36,771 nucleotides of DNA. Origin: a virus. The stretch is from positions 1 through 36,771 of IMG/VR virus record IMGVR_UViG_3300043464_000466; one strand, 5' to 3'. A program made the translations under genes and the position numbers. Below, piece by piece: positions 7,753-15,109 of the stretch. Numbering within the stretch: position 1 is the first letter of the stretch; each line of letters starts with the position of its first letter. The notes beneath the pieces were generated by a model. That model saw only the letters and a list, made by a program, of their open reading frames with translations, was not told the DNA's origin and did no database searches.

Positions 7753-8388
7753 CTAAACCAGATCGGGCGTCTGCTCGTCGTTCACAGGGGTCACATCGCG
7801 CTCTTTCATGTCACGCATGAGGTCTCTGTGACTCACAGAGGCTGTCATAGCTAGATGGATGCTGGTAGGCTGGCCCTTGATGACCGACAATTTGTCCGTC
7901 AGCACGCCTATGCTGATGGGAAGTGTCCTATCATCTATCAACATTATAGAGGATTCAGCCAGTCTCTTAGTGCCTTTCCATATAGCAACCTCCAGAAATC
8001 CGGTCACATCCTTCCGCCAATCGTCCTCAGTCTCTGGGTAATCCGACGGCACCTTGACTCCACGAATCAGCTTGAAAGCAGTGTGCTGCGACAACCCAGT
8101 CTCTTCAGCTATCTTCTCAAGAGACTTGTTTTGTATAATACCATCAACAACAGCATCAGCTCTCTCTTGTGTTAGTTTAGAGTTGAAATGTTGGTTGGGA
8201 TGGTTGCTCTTAATATAACCAATCTCTTCAGCAGCCTTTAGCACTTTCTCTTTAACACCATCAGGAACCTTGCCTTTACCAGACATAACAAACTGCGCTT
8301 GGTGTGGATATACACCAGCAGCTCTAGCAACATCATGCAGGCTAGGTTTCTTTGGTTTCTTCTCAGCCGACATAAGGCTTGAATCCAT
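7753..8388 (-). CDS. Double helix-turn-helix protein, candidate small terminase or regulator
   Basis: A 211-residue protein. The ATG at 8388 has a GGGGAG Shine-Dalgarno sequence nine bases upstream, one of the few clear ones here; ATG 8373 is the alternative. Residues about 15-60 (SLHDVARAAGVYPHQAQFVM) match a LacI-type HTH. A second HTH follows at about 75-110 (KSLEKIAEETGLSQHTAFKL). The C-terminal part has the LPISIGVLTDKLSVIKGQPT segment seen, as I recall, in phage HTH proteins next to terminase genes. It could recognise the packaging site or regulate transcription; the repeats in the adjacent gap are candidate targets. Confidence 0.65.
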   Translation of the reverse strand: MDSSLMSAEKKPKKPSLHDVARAAGVYPHQAQFVMSGKGKVPDGVKEKVLKAAEEIGYIKSNHPNQHFNSKLTQERADAVVDGIIQNKSLEKIAEETGLSQHTAFKLIRGVKVPSDYPETEDDWRKDVTGFLEVAIWKGTKRLAESSIMLIDDRTLPISIGVLTDKLSVIKGQPTSIHLAMTASVSHRDLMRDMKERDVTPVNDEQTPDLV

Positions 8389-9187
8389 AGGGATATTCTC
8401 CCCAGTGATTGAGATGCTTTTTGGGGTGCATTGCGTAGTGCTTCACATCGAACAGACTCAACCTGACAGCGGCCGCATAATCTTCCGAAAGGTACTCATA
8501 GTCACCTGAAGCTGAGTCCATAGCGAACGGCATCCATAGGGTCGGGAACTGATCGACCCTCGTGTCCTTGCACCAGTCGATCCGATACGGGTGCGGCACC
8601 TCTAACCCTCCGAGCGAATCAAGTGCGCTCATAAAGCAACGTCGAGGGATTGCGAGGCATCCGCTTGCGAACATCCGGATCGGCACAAGCTCAGTCGCTG
8701 ACTCGGAGTCGGATGTTTGCATCCGGAGGGCCTTCACGTTTTCGGTGTCGATACGCAGGGCAGGCCTGAGTGGAAGTGTGCGGCATGGGTAAGGGATACA
8801 CACCGTTGCCTGATGCTCATGGGCGAGCTCTGCCATCCGGATGATATCCTGTGCGTCGAACTCGATATCGTGGTCGATTTGGATCCAGACGTCCTTGCCG
8901 GAGTCTAGGAACCACTTGGTAGCCCTGCAGCGACTACGTGAGATCAGGGCATCCTCTCTGATGGTTCTGAGATCAGTCTGGCGATCACTGGTAGCAAAGT
9001 TTGCCGTTAGTCCTACCCAAGACATCAAGCAGGCAGCTGATATTCCACCATAGGCATACAGACTTACGTGTATGGAAGGCCTAGTTCCACTTGTGGTTTC
9101 TGGAATCACTTTTGATGTAGGCGCTTGTTGAGCATAAATGAATGGATCAATCATGCTTGTTTGCTGGTTGGTATTCTGTTCTAGCAT
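8363..9187 (-). CDS. GT-A-type glycosyltransferase
   Basis: A 274-residue protein if it starts at ATG 9187, which follows the upstream TAA by one base; ATG 9226 would add 13 residues and overlap that gene. The segment WIQIDHDIEF carries a DxD motif (Asp105, Asp107) for metal and nucleotide-sugar binding. It is preceded by an Arg/Ser-rich helix (ALISRSRCRATKWFLDSG). A later SEDY (Glu235-Asp236) resembles the ED motif of family-2-like enzymes. His-rich residues near the end may also bind metal. Acceptor unknown: virion protein, DNA or host surface are all possible. It lies between helicase and terminase-region genes. Confidence 0.75.
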   Translation of the reverse strand: MLEQNTNQQTSMIDPFIYAQQAPTSKVIPETTSGTRPSIHVSLYAYGGISAACLMSWVGLTANFATSDRQTDLRTIREDALISRSRCRATKWFLDSGKDVWIQIDHDIEFDAQDIIRMAELAHEHQATVCIPYPCRTLPLRPALRIDTENVKALRMQTSDSESATELVPIRMFASGCLAIPRRCFMSALDSLGGLEVPHPYRIDWCKDTRVDQFPTLWMPFAMDSASGDYEYLSEDYAAAVRLSLFDVKHYAMHPKKHLNHWGEYPYGFKPYVG

Positions 9188-9188
9188 A

Positions 9189-9518
9189 TTAACTGTTGTT
9201 TCGTTTTTCGGTGAGAAACTGCTCATGTCCTTTGCTGATCAGGTAGCAGATGGATCCGCGGGATACTCCGCAGGCCTCTGTGACCTCATCCAGTGTCATT
9301 CCCTGCTCTCTGAGGTCGTAGGCCATCCTGCAGAGCTGCGGGGTGTACTTCTGTTCGATGATTCGCTCTGTCTGGAGCAGCATGGGATCCAATGAACCGT
9401 CCGGCAGGTACTTCTGGCCTACCGGGTAGGACATCCATCCGGCACTAATGGCTTTCTTAATCAGGGCCGGCGCATCGTTCAAGAGCTTGGCCCGATCTAG
9501 GTCGTATTTCGGTTTCAT
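9189..9518 (-). CDS. HTH protein, paralogue of the 78-residue protein at 16.5 kb
   Basis: A 109-residue protein starting at ATG 9518, two bases after the helicase stop. The C-terminal part has a helix-turn-helix, MTLDEVTEACGVSRGSICYL. The preceding segment (AISAGWMSYPVGQKYLP) and the helix CRMAYDLREQG align with the protein at 16455-16691 (AVAAGWLTYPEQ, AWRMYDNGASREQIARAVGCSRRGV), so the two are paralogues within one genome. Probably a DNA-binding regulator or homing-type HTH; the target is unknown. Confidence 0.7.
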   Translation of the reverse strand: MKPKYDLDRAKLLNDAPALIKKAISAGWMSYPVGQKYLPDGSLDPMLLQTERIIEQKYTPQLCRMAYDLREQGMTLDEVTEACGVSRGSICYLISKGHEQFLTEKRNNS

Positions 9519-9520
9519 TG

Positions 9521-10819
9521 TCAGTAGATGGGTGATGGGTCGGTGAAACGGCAGTACTGGCCTTCGTAATGTAGATTTACGATACCGCATTCTCCGTCTC
9601 TTTGTTTGGCAATGATGATTGCAGCATCTCCTGAAGGCTCCGATCTGTCACGATTCAAAAGCATCACAAGATCGGCATCTCGTTCGATTTGCCCACTGTC
9701 CGCAAGATCAGTCAGCCTTGGTTGCCGTCCTTTTTCCTTTTCCGATTCTCTATTGAGCTGTGCAAGGCATAGCATTGCAACACCTGTTTGCACCGCGATG
9801 TCCTTTAGTTTGCCTGATACCTCTGCAACCTCGTAAGTGCGCTTCTCTGAACGGTCTGCTGATTTCACCTTCTGCAAGTAGTCTACAATAACTAAACGCA
9901 CACCATGTTTGCGTACTGCTCGACGCACGTTTGCCATGATGTTTGAGATGCTGTGAATGCTAGATCCATCAATGAACCATAGCGGACTATTAGCCACTTT
10001 ACCTGAAGACAGCATCATAGACTTCATGTCTCCCTCGTTCAGGTTGCCGCTCTTAAGGTTCTGCATCGGGATGCTTCCTATTGCTGATACGGTACGCCTG
10101 AAGATTGCCTCTTTGCTCATTTCCAAGCTGATGAATAGGGTCGGTATCTTGGACTTGATTGCTGCGTGCTCAGCTATCGCTATGGCAATGGCCGTTTTAC
10201 CAATACTTGGACGTGCCGCCATGATAGCCATCTCCTTTGGTTGCAAACCATCCGTCTTTTCATCCAGATGAAAGAAGCCGGTAGGGATTCCTGACAGCGT
10301 TCCCTTCCGGTTGAACCTGTCCTGCATCTGGTCAATGAATGATCCTGCAACCTGTTTGCTGGTTGTGAGTGTCTCTTTAGAGACGTCAATGCTGAGCCCT
10401 GCTTCGGCATTAGAGACGATTTGATCGGGCTGGAGGGTCAACATAGCGGACTCGCGTATCAGACGGTCTCCAGCGTCTCTGAGCTGGCGTCTATGGGCAG
10501 CTTCTACGATTGCTTTGGTGTAGTACGTCAGGTTGGCCGAGCTCGGGCACACCTCCATTGCCTGATTCCAAGCATCGAAAGGAACAGGCAGTTGGCCGTA
10601 AGCCTTCTTCCATTCCTTATTGAGCTCGGGAAGCGTTGGGCTTTTGCCTTCCTGAACCATGCCGCGGATGACATCGAATGTCAGCCTGAGTTCATCCCGT
10701 TGAATCCATTCGCTCCGAATCTCCGAAACTGCATCCGAGCAGGTATCAATGGTTCCGTTTAGACAGGCTCCGATCATGCCGTACTCGTCGTCGCTGGCGT
10801 GAAATGGGTCGTTGTTCAC
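9521..10819 (-). CDS. dnaB-like: Replicative DnaB-like helicase
   Basis: A 432-residue protein with the DnaB N-terminal helical domain and a RecA-fold C-terminal motor. Walker A is ARPSIGKT (202-209), Walker B LVIVDYLQ (Asp313), then LAQLNR (352-357) and the DnaB-typical LADSGQIERDAD (372-383). The start is a GTG (10819-10817) overlapping the upstream TGA as GTGA. It unwinds DNA at the fork, 5' to 3', as a hexamer. The gene upstream is a DUF1376 protein of the replication-initiator or loader type. No primase or polymerase gene is seen, so the host enzymes are probably recruited. Confidence 0.95.
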   Translation of the reverse strand: MNNDPFHASDDEYGMIGACLNGTIDTCSDAVSEIRSEWIQRDELRLTFDVIRGMVQEGKSPTLPELNKEWKKAYGQLPVPFDAWNQAMEVCPSSANLTYYTKAIVEAAHRRQLRDAGDRLIRESAMLTLQPDQIVSNAEAGLSIDVSKETLTTSKQVAGSFIDQMQDRFNRKGTLSGIPTGFFHLDEKTDGLQPKEMAIMAARPSIGKTAIAIAIAEHAAIKSKIPTLFISLEMSKEAIFRRTVSAIGSIPMQNLKSGNLNEGDMKSMMLSSGKVANSPLWFIDGSSIHSISNIMANVRRAVRKHGVRLVIVDYLQKVKSADRSEKRTYEVAEVSGKLKDIAVQTGVAMLCLAQLNRESEKEKGRQPRLTDLADSGQIERDADLVMLLNRDRSEPSGDAAIIIAKQRDGECGIVNLHYEGQYCRFTDPSPIY

Positions 10820-11559
10820 AGGCTGTCCTTCCAGTTGATCTCCTTTTTTCCAACCGGATTTGGCATGGCGCCAGAAGAGCTTTGAGGTCGGTAAAGGCCT
10901 TTCCAGCCTGATGCGATTGAATGCTCGACAATAGACGGGAACTCAGCAGGCGTGAACTCACGGGACCACTTGGTCAGCGCTGCCGTCAGGCCGGTCTTCT
11001 TGTAGGACTCCCGCTTCTCCGACTTGTACTGCAGCCACAGCTTGACGGCATCGAGGCAGTTCTGGGTGCGAATGCTTTCCGGCAGTTCGATGCCATGGGC
11101 AACTTCCCATTCAGACTTCGGTGTCGGTGTATGTATTATAGGAGTAGGAGATGGAGACGGAAAGCATGTTTCTGGTACAGATTCGGCATACTCCTTGGTA
11201 TCATCTGGCATATCCTCTGGCAATGCGTTGGCATTCTTATTCCACCTGAGATTCGCAATATCCCGTTGTTTTTCGCTTCTCTCCTTCTGTTTGGTCCGTT
11301 CTTTCTCCAATCGCTTGTTCCGGTAGAGGCCGTCATCTTCAAGAACAAACTTGCTTTGGCATATGCTTTGGCAATGCGTTGGCATACCATGGCACATACG
11401 TTGGATATCGAGCTCGGTGACGAAGCCTTTCGACCATTGCAAGCACAGCAGGCTGATGTAGGCACCACGCTCCTCGTTGGTCATGGTCATGGTGCCTGCT
11501 AGGAAGTCGTCAGCGTAGAACTGAAAAGCTGGCGCTCTACGTTTTGATTCTTGGCTCAC
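10816..11559 (-). CDS. DUF1376 protein, candidate helicase loader or replication initiator
   Basis: A 247-residue protein from the GTG at 11559 (GTGA overlap with the upstream stop); another GTG lies 15 bases upstream. Residues about 8-35 (APAFQFYADDFLAGTMTMTNEERGAY, in parts) are the hallmark of DUF1376. A basic charged helix follows (RLEKERTKQKERSEKQRD), then a Ser/Pro/Thr linker and a C-terminal domain ending SGWKGLYRP, seen in phage O-like or DnaD-like replication proteins. DUF1376 genes commonly sit next to DnaB genes. I infer that it loads the helicase or binds the origin. Confidence 0.75.
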   Translation of the reverse strand: MSQESKRRAPAFQFYADDFLAGTMTMTNEERGAYISLLCLQWSKGFVTELDIQRMCHGMPTHCQSICQSKFVLEDDGLYRNKRLEKERTKQKERSEKQRDIANLRWNKNANALPEDMPDDTKEYAESVPETCFPSPSPTPIIHTPTPKSEWEVAHGIELPESIRTQNCLDAVKLWLQYKSEKRESYKKTGLTAALTKWSREFTPAEFPSIVEHSIASGWKGLYRPQSSSGAMPNPVGKKEINWKDSL

Positions 11560-11768
11560 TTTTCGCCTTTCCACTCATGGATGCCCTTCCTGTTGGCGAC
11601 AGCCTTTATGGTCACAATGCTGAGCATCTTGCATAGTTCTTCGACTTGGTTGATTGCAAACTTCACGGTCGATGGATCACGTCCATTGCCGAATTGTGTG
11701 ATGCAACAGTAACCGTCTTTCGATGCGTAAACTTCGGTGTAGTCCTGACTTTGTATCTCTTGCTTCAT
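11556..11768 (-). CDS. Hypothetical 70-residue protein
   Basis: ATG at 11768, with its TGA overlapping the DUF1376 start codon. The protein has a short N-terminal polar segment, a beta-like central part (GYCCITQFGNGRDPSTVKF) and an amphipathic helix (AINQVEELCKMLSIVTIKAV). I do not recognise the family. It is the first gene of the helicase cluster after the 153-base gap, so it may be expressed early. Confidence 0.6.
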   Translation of the reverse strand: MKQEIQSQDYTEVYASKDGYCCITQFGNGRDPSTVKFAINQVEELCKMLSIVTIKAVANRKGIHEWKGEK

Positions 11769-11921
11769 GTATCAAACGGAAAACCCCGTCACGCATCGCG
11801 GTGAGGAATCGCGGAGAAACAACGCGACGTTCACGATACGGACGGGGTGAAATTGATTGATCATGGTTTCTCTGAGGGTATCGACGCTCACCTCTCACAG
11901 CTCACGTCGACGTGGCTCTCC
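11769..11921 (-). promoter_or_regulatory. 153-bp control region upstream of the helicase cluster
   Basis: This gap contains a perfect 12-bp palindrome, CACGTCGACGTG (11903-11914), flanked by a further AGC/GCT match, which looks like an operator. It also has an 8-bp inverted repeat, ACCCCGTC at 11783-11790 and GACGGGGT at 11841-11848, which could fold a 50-base loop into a leader-RNA structure just upstream of the 70-residue gene. A 30-codon ORF (11864-11772) lies in the loop, with no supporting junction. I see no convincing sigma-70 promoter. Confidence 0.45.
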
Positions 11922-12152
11922 CTATCGTTTATCCTTGGCCTTGTCCACAGCTTCCTGCTTGGCCCTCTTTTCCTTACGCTGGGCACACTTGAGCTTGGCC
12001 TCGGCAATTCTCTGATCCTTCAAAGCATAGGCCATGTCTGTAGCCATCTGCATTGCCTGAGCTATTTGCCCCGGCGACATGGTCTGATATATAAGATCAT
12101 TCGTTTTCTTGGAGATGTTGTTCTCCAAGTAATTGTTTGCTTTGCGACACAT
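11922..12152 (-). CDS. Small basic helical protein
   Basis: A 76-residue protein whose ATG (12152) follows the exonuclease stop by one base (TGATATG). It is almost wholly helical, with a central IAQAMQMATDMAYALKDQRI stretch and a very basic tail (KCAQRKEKRAKQEAVDKAKD) that could bind nucleic acid or form a coiled coil. It is the last gene before a regulatory gap. I do not recognise a family. Confidence 0.6.
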   Translation of the reverse strand: MCRKANNYLENNISKKTNDLIYQTMSPGQIAQAMQMATDMAYALKDQRIAEAKLKCAQRKEKRAKQEAVDKAKDKR

Positions 12153-12153
12153 A

Positions 12154-12816
12154 TCAGTAAGCCGGTATCAGGATATCCGCCACTTGTTGGGTGAGCTGCA
12201 CGTCTCTCCGGCAGTAGGCGATGGCGGCTTCTCTGTCGGTATTCCACAGCGCCGAGAAGTCGGCGCCATTGCCTGCCTTGTCGCCCAGTCCGAGATGCCT
12301 GCTGATCGCTGCCAGACTGCCGTGGGCTCGATTGTCTCCGCATTGCCAGACTTCACGCAGGTCGATGACAAGGTCGTTCCAATAGCGCCCCTGACGCAGC
12401 CAATAGGGCACCGTGATCCGATGCTTCCATGAGCGCTTCACGAGGAACGGTAGGTCGAAGCTCTTGACGTTGAACCCGATGAGCTTGGGGTTCCTTTCGT
12501 AGTACGTGAGGAGCTGCCACCACTCGCGCAGCATTGCAGCCTCGCCACCGGGATCAGACGAGAACACTCCGGCCTGCTGGTGGTCGATGCGGTAACCGAT
12601 GCACAGCACCTGTCCGCTGAGTGCATCGAGTGCAGCATTCCGGATGTAGTCCGCGGTGTGGCTCTCCTCGGCCTTCTGGATCTTTTCTGCGATCAGGTCT
12701 GGGTTCTTGATGTTGCCCAGTTTGACCGCGGATGGATCGAATGGCGGTATGACAAGCTCTGATAACGGTAAAGGGCCTGTCTCGATGTCGAAGTAGATGT
12801 TAGGGTTGGCTGGCAT
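12154..12816 (-). CDS. 3'-5' exonuclease of the DnaQ/PolB-exonuclease type
   Basis: A 220-residue protein from ATG 12816 (MPANPNIYFDIETG), overlapping the upstream HTH gene by 17 bases. The three exonuclease motifs are intact: ExoI FDIET (Asp10, Glu12), ExoII FNVKSFD (Asn115 to Asp121) and ExoIII YCRRD (Tyr201, Asp205). It resembles the predicted exonucleases related to the PolB proofreading domain. No polymerase domain is attached. It may process DNA ends during replication or recombination, or proofread for a host polymerase; these roles are inferred. Confidence 0.9.
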   Translation of the reverse strand: MPANPNIYFDIETGPLPLSELVIPPFDPSAVKLGNIKNPDLIAEKIQKAEESHTADYIRNAALDALSGQVLCIGYRIDHQQAGVFSSDPGGEAAMLREWWQLLTYYERNPKLIGFNVKSFDLPFLVKRSWKHRITVPYWLRQGRYWNDLVIDLREVWQCGDNRAHGSLAAISRHLGLGDKAGNGADFSALWNTDREAAIAYCRRDVQLTQQVADILIPAY

Positions 12817-13105
12817 TTTTCTTGGGGCGGTTGAGTGCGTAGTAGGCTGTATTGATTCCGACTCCGAAGTGCTCCGCAATCTCGCGGTAGTTGTGCCACT
12901 TGTGGGTCTTTCTCCACTGCTGGATCTTGTCGATGGTCTCCTGCTTAATTGCGTACTTCCTGTCGGGATGCTGTTTCTTGACCTTACGAGACTGAACAAC
13001 GGGCTTTTTAATACTAACAGGCTCCGGATTAGTAGCTGGCCTCACGTAGCCTGCTGGAGGGGCACAGAGCTGTGCTATGCGCTCGGCGCTGAGATTGAGT
13101 TTCAT
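12800..13105 (-). CDS. Small basic HTH DNA-binding protein
   Basis: A 101-residue protein from ATG 13105 (MKLNLSAERIAQ); earlier in-frame starts lie in the 13106-13191 gap. The middle is highly basic (SIKKPVVQSRKVKKQHPDRK) and the C-terminal part has a helix-turn-helix (NYREIAEHFGVGINTAYYAL) preceded by a helix TIDKIQQWRKTHK. It is likely a sequence-specific DNA-binding protein, perhaps a regulator of the adjacent replication genes. The 17-base overlap with the exonuclease suggests translational coupling. Confidence 0.65.
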   Translation of the reverse strand: MKLNLSAERIAQLCAPPAGYVRPATNPEPVSIKKPVVQSRKVKKQHPDRKYAIKQETIDKIQQWRKTHKWHNYREIAEHFGVGINTAYYALNRPKKNASQP

Positions 13106-13162
13106 TGGAACGTTTGTGCGTTTGTCCGCCGATGCGCACCCCCGGCAACGAACCATGAGTCC

Positions 13163-13183
13163 CCGATGACAACAGGTCACCGG
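13163..13183 (-). promoter_or_regulatory. Hairpin after the 139-residue regulator gene
   Basis: In the 86-base gap 13106-13191 the minus-strand RNA can form CCGGUGAC/GUCAUCGG, an 8-bp stem with one G-U pair and a five-base loop, nine bases past the stop codon at 13192. No U-run follows, so it is not a classic terminator. It could be an RNA processing or attenuation site, or, as DNA, an operator. Confidence 0.35.
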
Positions 13184-13191
13184 AAAGTGTA

Positions 13192-13611
13192 TTAAGTCGG
13201 CTTGCCGCAGTGGATGCAGCAGATACCGCGTTTAGGCTGTCGATCCAGCGGAGGCACTTCAAGCCACTCGCAGATTTCGACGTAGGATTTCCACCCGAAT
13301 GACCAGATGGCTCCCGGGTACAGGTGGCCGCTCTTGTAGAGTGCCAAGGCCTCCTCCTTGCTGTGGATGCAGAGGTCTTCCAGAACTCGGAAGGTACGAT
13401 TGGAGAACGGGAAGCCCCAGAGCTTCAACACCTCTTCCATTTCCTTGGCCGAGGCGATGACCTGATGGATCCGTTGGCGCGACAGGTTCAGACTATTGCC
13501 GATCTCCTGCAGCGTGCGGCCTTCGGAGCGCATCTGGACCACGCTGGGCACCAAGTGCTTCAGCTTCATGTAGTCCTTGCGCTTAGGCTTTGCTTCAGAA
13601 AGGGACGTCAT
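13192..13611 (-). CDS. Sigma-region-4-like HTH joined to an alpha-CTD-like domain
   Basis: A 139-residue protein starting at ATG 13611 and overlapping the SSB-like gene by 17 bases. Residues about 30-55 (EGRTLQEIGNSLNLSRQRIH) closely match sigma-70 region 4, where the pattern TLEEIG...SRERIRQI contacts the -35 box. Residues about 68-117 (FSNRTFRVLEDLCIHSKEEA...IWSFGWKSYVEICEWL) match the helix-hairpin-helix C-terminal domain of the RNA polymerase alpha subunit. The last residues carry Cys131, Cys132 and Cys135, a partial zinc-ribbon. I infer a phage transcription factor that acts with host RNA polymerase. Confidence 0.7.
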   Translation of the reverse strand: MTSLSEAKPKRKDYMKLKHLVPSVVQMRSEGRTLQEIGNSLNLSRQRIHQVIASAKEMEEVLKLWGFPFSNRTFRVLEDLCIHSKEEALALYKSGHLYPGAIWSFGWKSYVEICEWLEVPPLDRQPKRGICCIHCGKPT

Positions 13612-14344
13612 CTAAAGGGATCTCCTTGTTCGCTGCCTTGATAGCTTCCAGACGTACGTTGATAGCCTTGATCAACTGCTTGTCGGTAGGGCTGATGGTC
13701 TCCGCGGCCATCGCCTTCGGGATCCAGTGATCGGCCAGTTGTTGAACCGCAACATCATTCAAGTCGCACAGCGGAACACCGCGGAACTTCCCGACGTGCA
13801 CCTGAGTCTTCAGGATGTCGGTCTCCTGACGTGGGGCTGCATTACTTGGACTGGATGGCAATGGTGTTTTGCCGTTTTCATCCTTCGGAGGACGATCCTG
13901 CAGGCGTATCCACAGGCCGCTGGGCTTCAGCTCTCCGCTCTTCAGCGGCATGATGAGCTTGATGTTGGCGTACACCTTGGTGCCGTCCTGCGACTCCTCG
14001 TGAGCGATCACGATGCTGCAGGACTTGCCGATGAGGCTCTCGAGGTCGAGCGCCTTGTTCTCGTGATCGGTGAGCTTACGCCCAAACCAGTCCTTCAGGA
14101 ACTTGGTGAGTGCTGCCTTCTCGTGCAACGAGGGCACCATGGGCTTGGTGAACACTACCCACGGCTGCACCGGGTCGCGGGTGTCGTCGATCAAGTCGAT
14201 CTCGAATGCGAACTTGAACTTCTTCTTGGTTCCGTACTCGGTCTCGTACTCCTTCAATGGAGTCACGTCCACACACACCGCCTTGCCCGTATATTCGGGG
14301 CACGGTGCGTACTCTTTCTTACCGCCGCTTGCGCTGATTATCAT
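13595..14344 (-). CDS. SSB-like protein with DDVPF C-terminal tail
   Basis: A 249-residue protein from ATG 14344. The N-terminal half (YTGKAVCVDVTPLKEYETEYG, FKFAFEIDLI) looks like an OB-fold, followed by a helical segment and a long polar linker (residues about 155-185). The protein ends PLDDVPF; this acidic tip with terminal Pro-Phe is the hallmark of bacterial SSB, which uses it to recruit replication proteins. I infer that it coats single-stranded DNA and recruits host partners. Its stop overlaps the sigma4/alpha-CTD-like gene. A seven-unit AAC repeat precedes its start. Confidence 0.7.
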   Translation of the reverse strand: MIISASGGKKEYAPCPEYTGKAVCVDVTPLKEYETEYGTKKKFKFAFEIDLIDDTRDPVQPWVVFTKPMVPSLHEKAALTKFLKDWFGRKLTDHENKALDLESLIGKSCSIVIAHEESQDGTKVYANIKLIMPLKSGELKPSGLWIRLQDRPPKDENGKTPLPSSPSNAAPRQETDILKTQVHVGKFRGVPLCDLNDVAVQQLADHWIPKAMAAETISPTDKQLIKAINVRLEAIKAANKEIPLDDVPF

Positions 14345-14358
14345 GTGTCGTCTTACGT

Positions 14359-14379
14359 GTTGTTGTTGTTGTTGTTGTT
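14359..14379 (-). repeat. (AAC)7 microsatellite in the SSB-like gene leader
   Basis: Seven exact GTT units on the plus strand (AAC on the coding strand) fill most of the 34-base gap between the stop of the 63-residue gene and the SSB-like ATG at 14344. An unstructured A/C-rich leader can raise translation, and repeat-number change could tune it. Assembly of the repeat length should be treated with care. Confidence 0.85.
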
Positions 14380-14570
14380 TACTTGGAGGCCTGTCTTTCG
14401 ACCTCCGAAAGCTGTTTCGCCATCCGGCTGTACTGCGCCCAGTAGTCGGGCCATGTCTGCTTGATCTTCGCTAGGTTGTCCGTGTCGGCCACTAAGGCAG
14501 CGGCACCTAGCTTGCGCACAAATGATCCGCCGTACTCGATCATGGTGTTGATAACGTCGATGTCTTTCAT
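14379..14570 (-). CDS. Hypothetical 63-residue protein
   Basis: Starts at ATG 14570, which overlaps the upstream TGA by four bases; the first residues are MKDIDVINTMIEYGGSFVRK. The sequence is helical with a conserved-looking GGSFVRKLGAAALVADTDNL segment and WPDYWAQYSRMAKQ near the end. Small proteins of this pattern are frequent in aquatic phages next to replication genes as far as I recall. Function unknown. Confidence 0.65.
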   Translation of the reverse strand: MKDIDVINTMIEYGGSFVRKLGAAALVADTDNLAKIKQTWPDYWAQYSRMAKQLSEVERQASK

Positions 14571-15109
14571 TCGCACTTGTAGACCTTATCGGTCGTCCTG
14601 AGGTTTGTGGGCCACTCTGCGTTTGTGAACGATCCGTCAATGAACAGCACCTTGTCGGTGGGCTGGATCGTCAGGCGTCCGTTGTCGAGCTTGATGAACA
14701 TGAACTCCTTAGCCTGCTCGGGATGCCGGCTGAATCCATCGTCGATTGGAACCGCGGTGAACAGGTATTCTCCTGTGCGGAACTTGTCCTTGCAGCGTGT
14801 ATCAACTCGGAGCCCACGCAGGTAGGTGTATTCGATTGTGCTGAACTCGGTGCCGTAGCAGTCCCAGCGCTGCGAGTAGGGCTCAATCCAGTCGGGCTCA
14901 GGGTTCTCCTTAAAGGCTATAGCGTGAGGCGCTACGGCCCTGTAGATCGCTCCGGACTCCAGCATGATGGTGCAGCCCCACATACGCCCCGGGATCGACA
15001 CAAGACCAAACCAGATGCACGGGATGAATCCTTGATCATCCGAGATGAACGAGGCGTCGACGTAGCAGTACCGATGCACGGGCAGTTGCCCCGATTGCGA
15101 GTAGATCAC
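14567..15109 (-). CDS. Conserved phage protein of unknown function, 180 residues
   Basis: The start is GTG 15109, overlapping the preceding stop as GTGA. The protein has an aromatic, Cys-containing N-terminal half (FIPCIWFGLVSIPGRMWGC) with IMLESGAIYRAV, then WDCYGTEFSTIEYTYL, and a C-terminal half with EYLFTAVPIDDGF, EQAKEFMFIKLDNGRL and IQPTDKVLFIDGSF. I have seen this pattern as a widespread uncharacterised protein in aquatic tailed phages. It looks like a globular beta-rich domain. No catalytic motif is clear. Confidence 0.7.
   Translation of the reverse strand: MIYSQSGQLPVHRYCYVDASFISDDQGFIPCIWFGLVSIPGRMWGCTIMLESGAIYRAVAPHAIAFKENPEPDWIEPYSQRWDCYGTEFSTIEYTYLRGLRVDTRCKDKFRTGEYLFTAVPIDDGFSRHPEQAKEFMFIKLDNGRLTIQPTDKVLFIDGSFTNAEWPTNLRTTDKVYKCE

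Noticed and set aside
11772-11864. 30-codon ORF in the gap before the helicase cluster
   Set aside because: No ribosome site, no junction with a neighbour, and it lies within an inverted repeat; more likely leader or control DNA.
13727-14464. 245-codon plus-strand frame
   Set aside because: Antisense to the SSB-like gene and two neighbours, Leu-rich without a recognisable domain.
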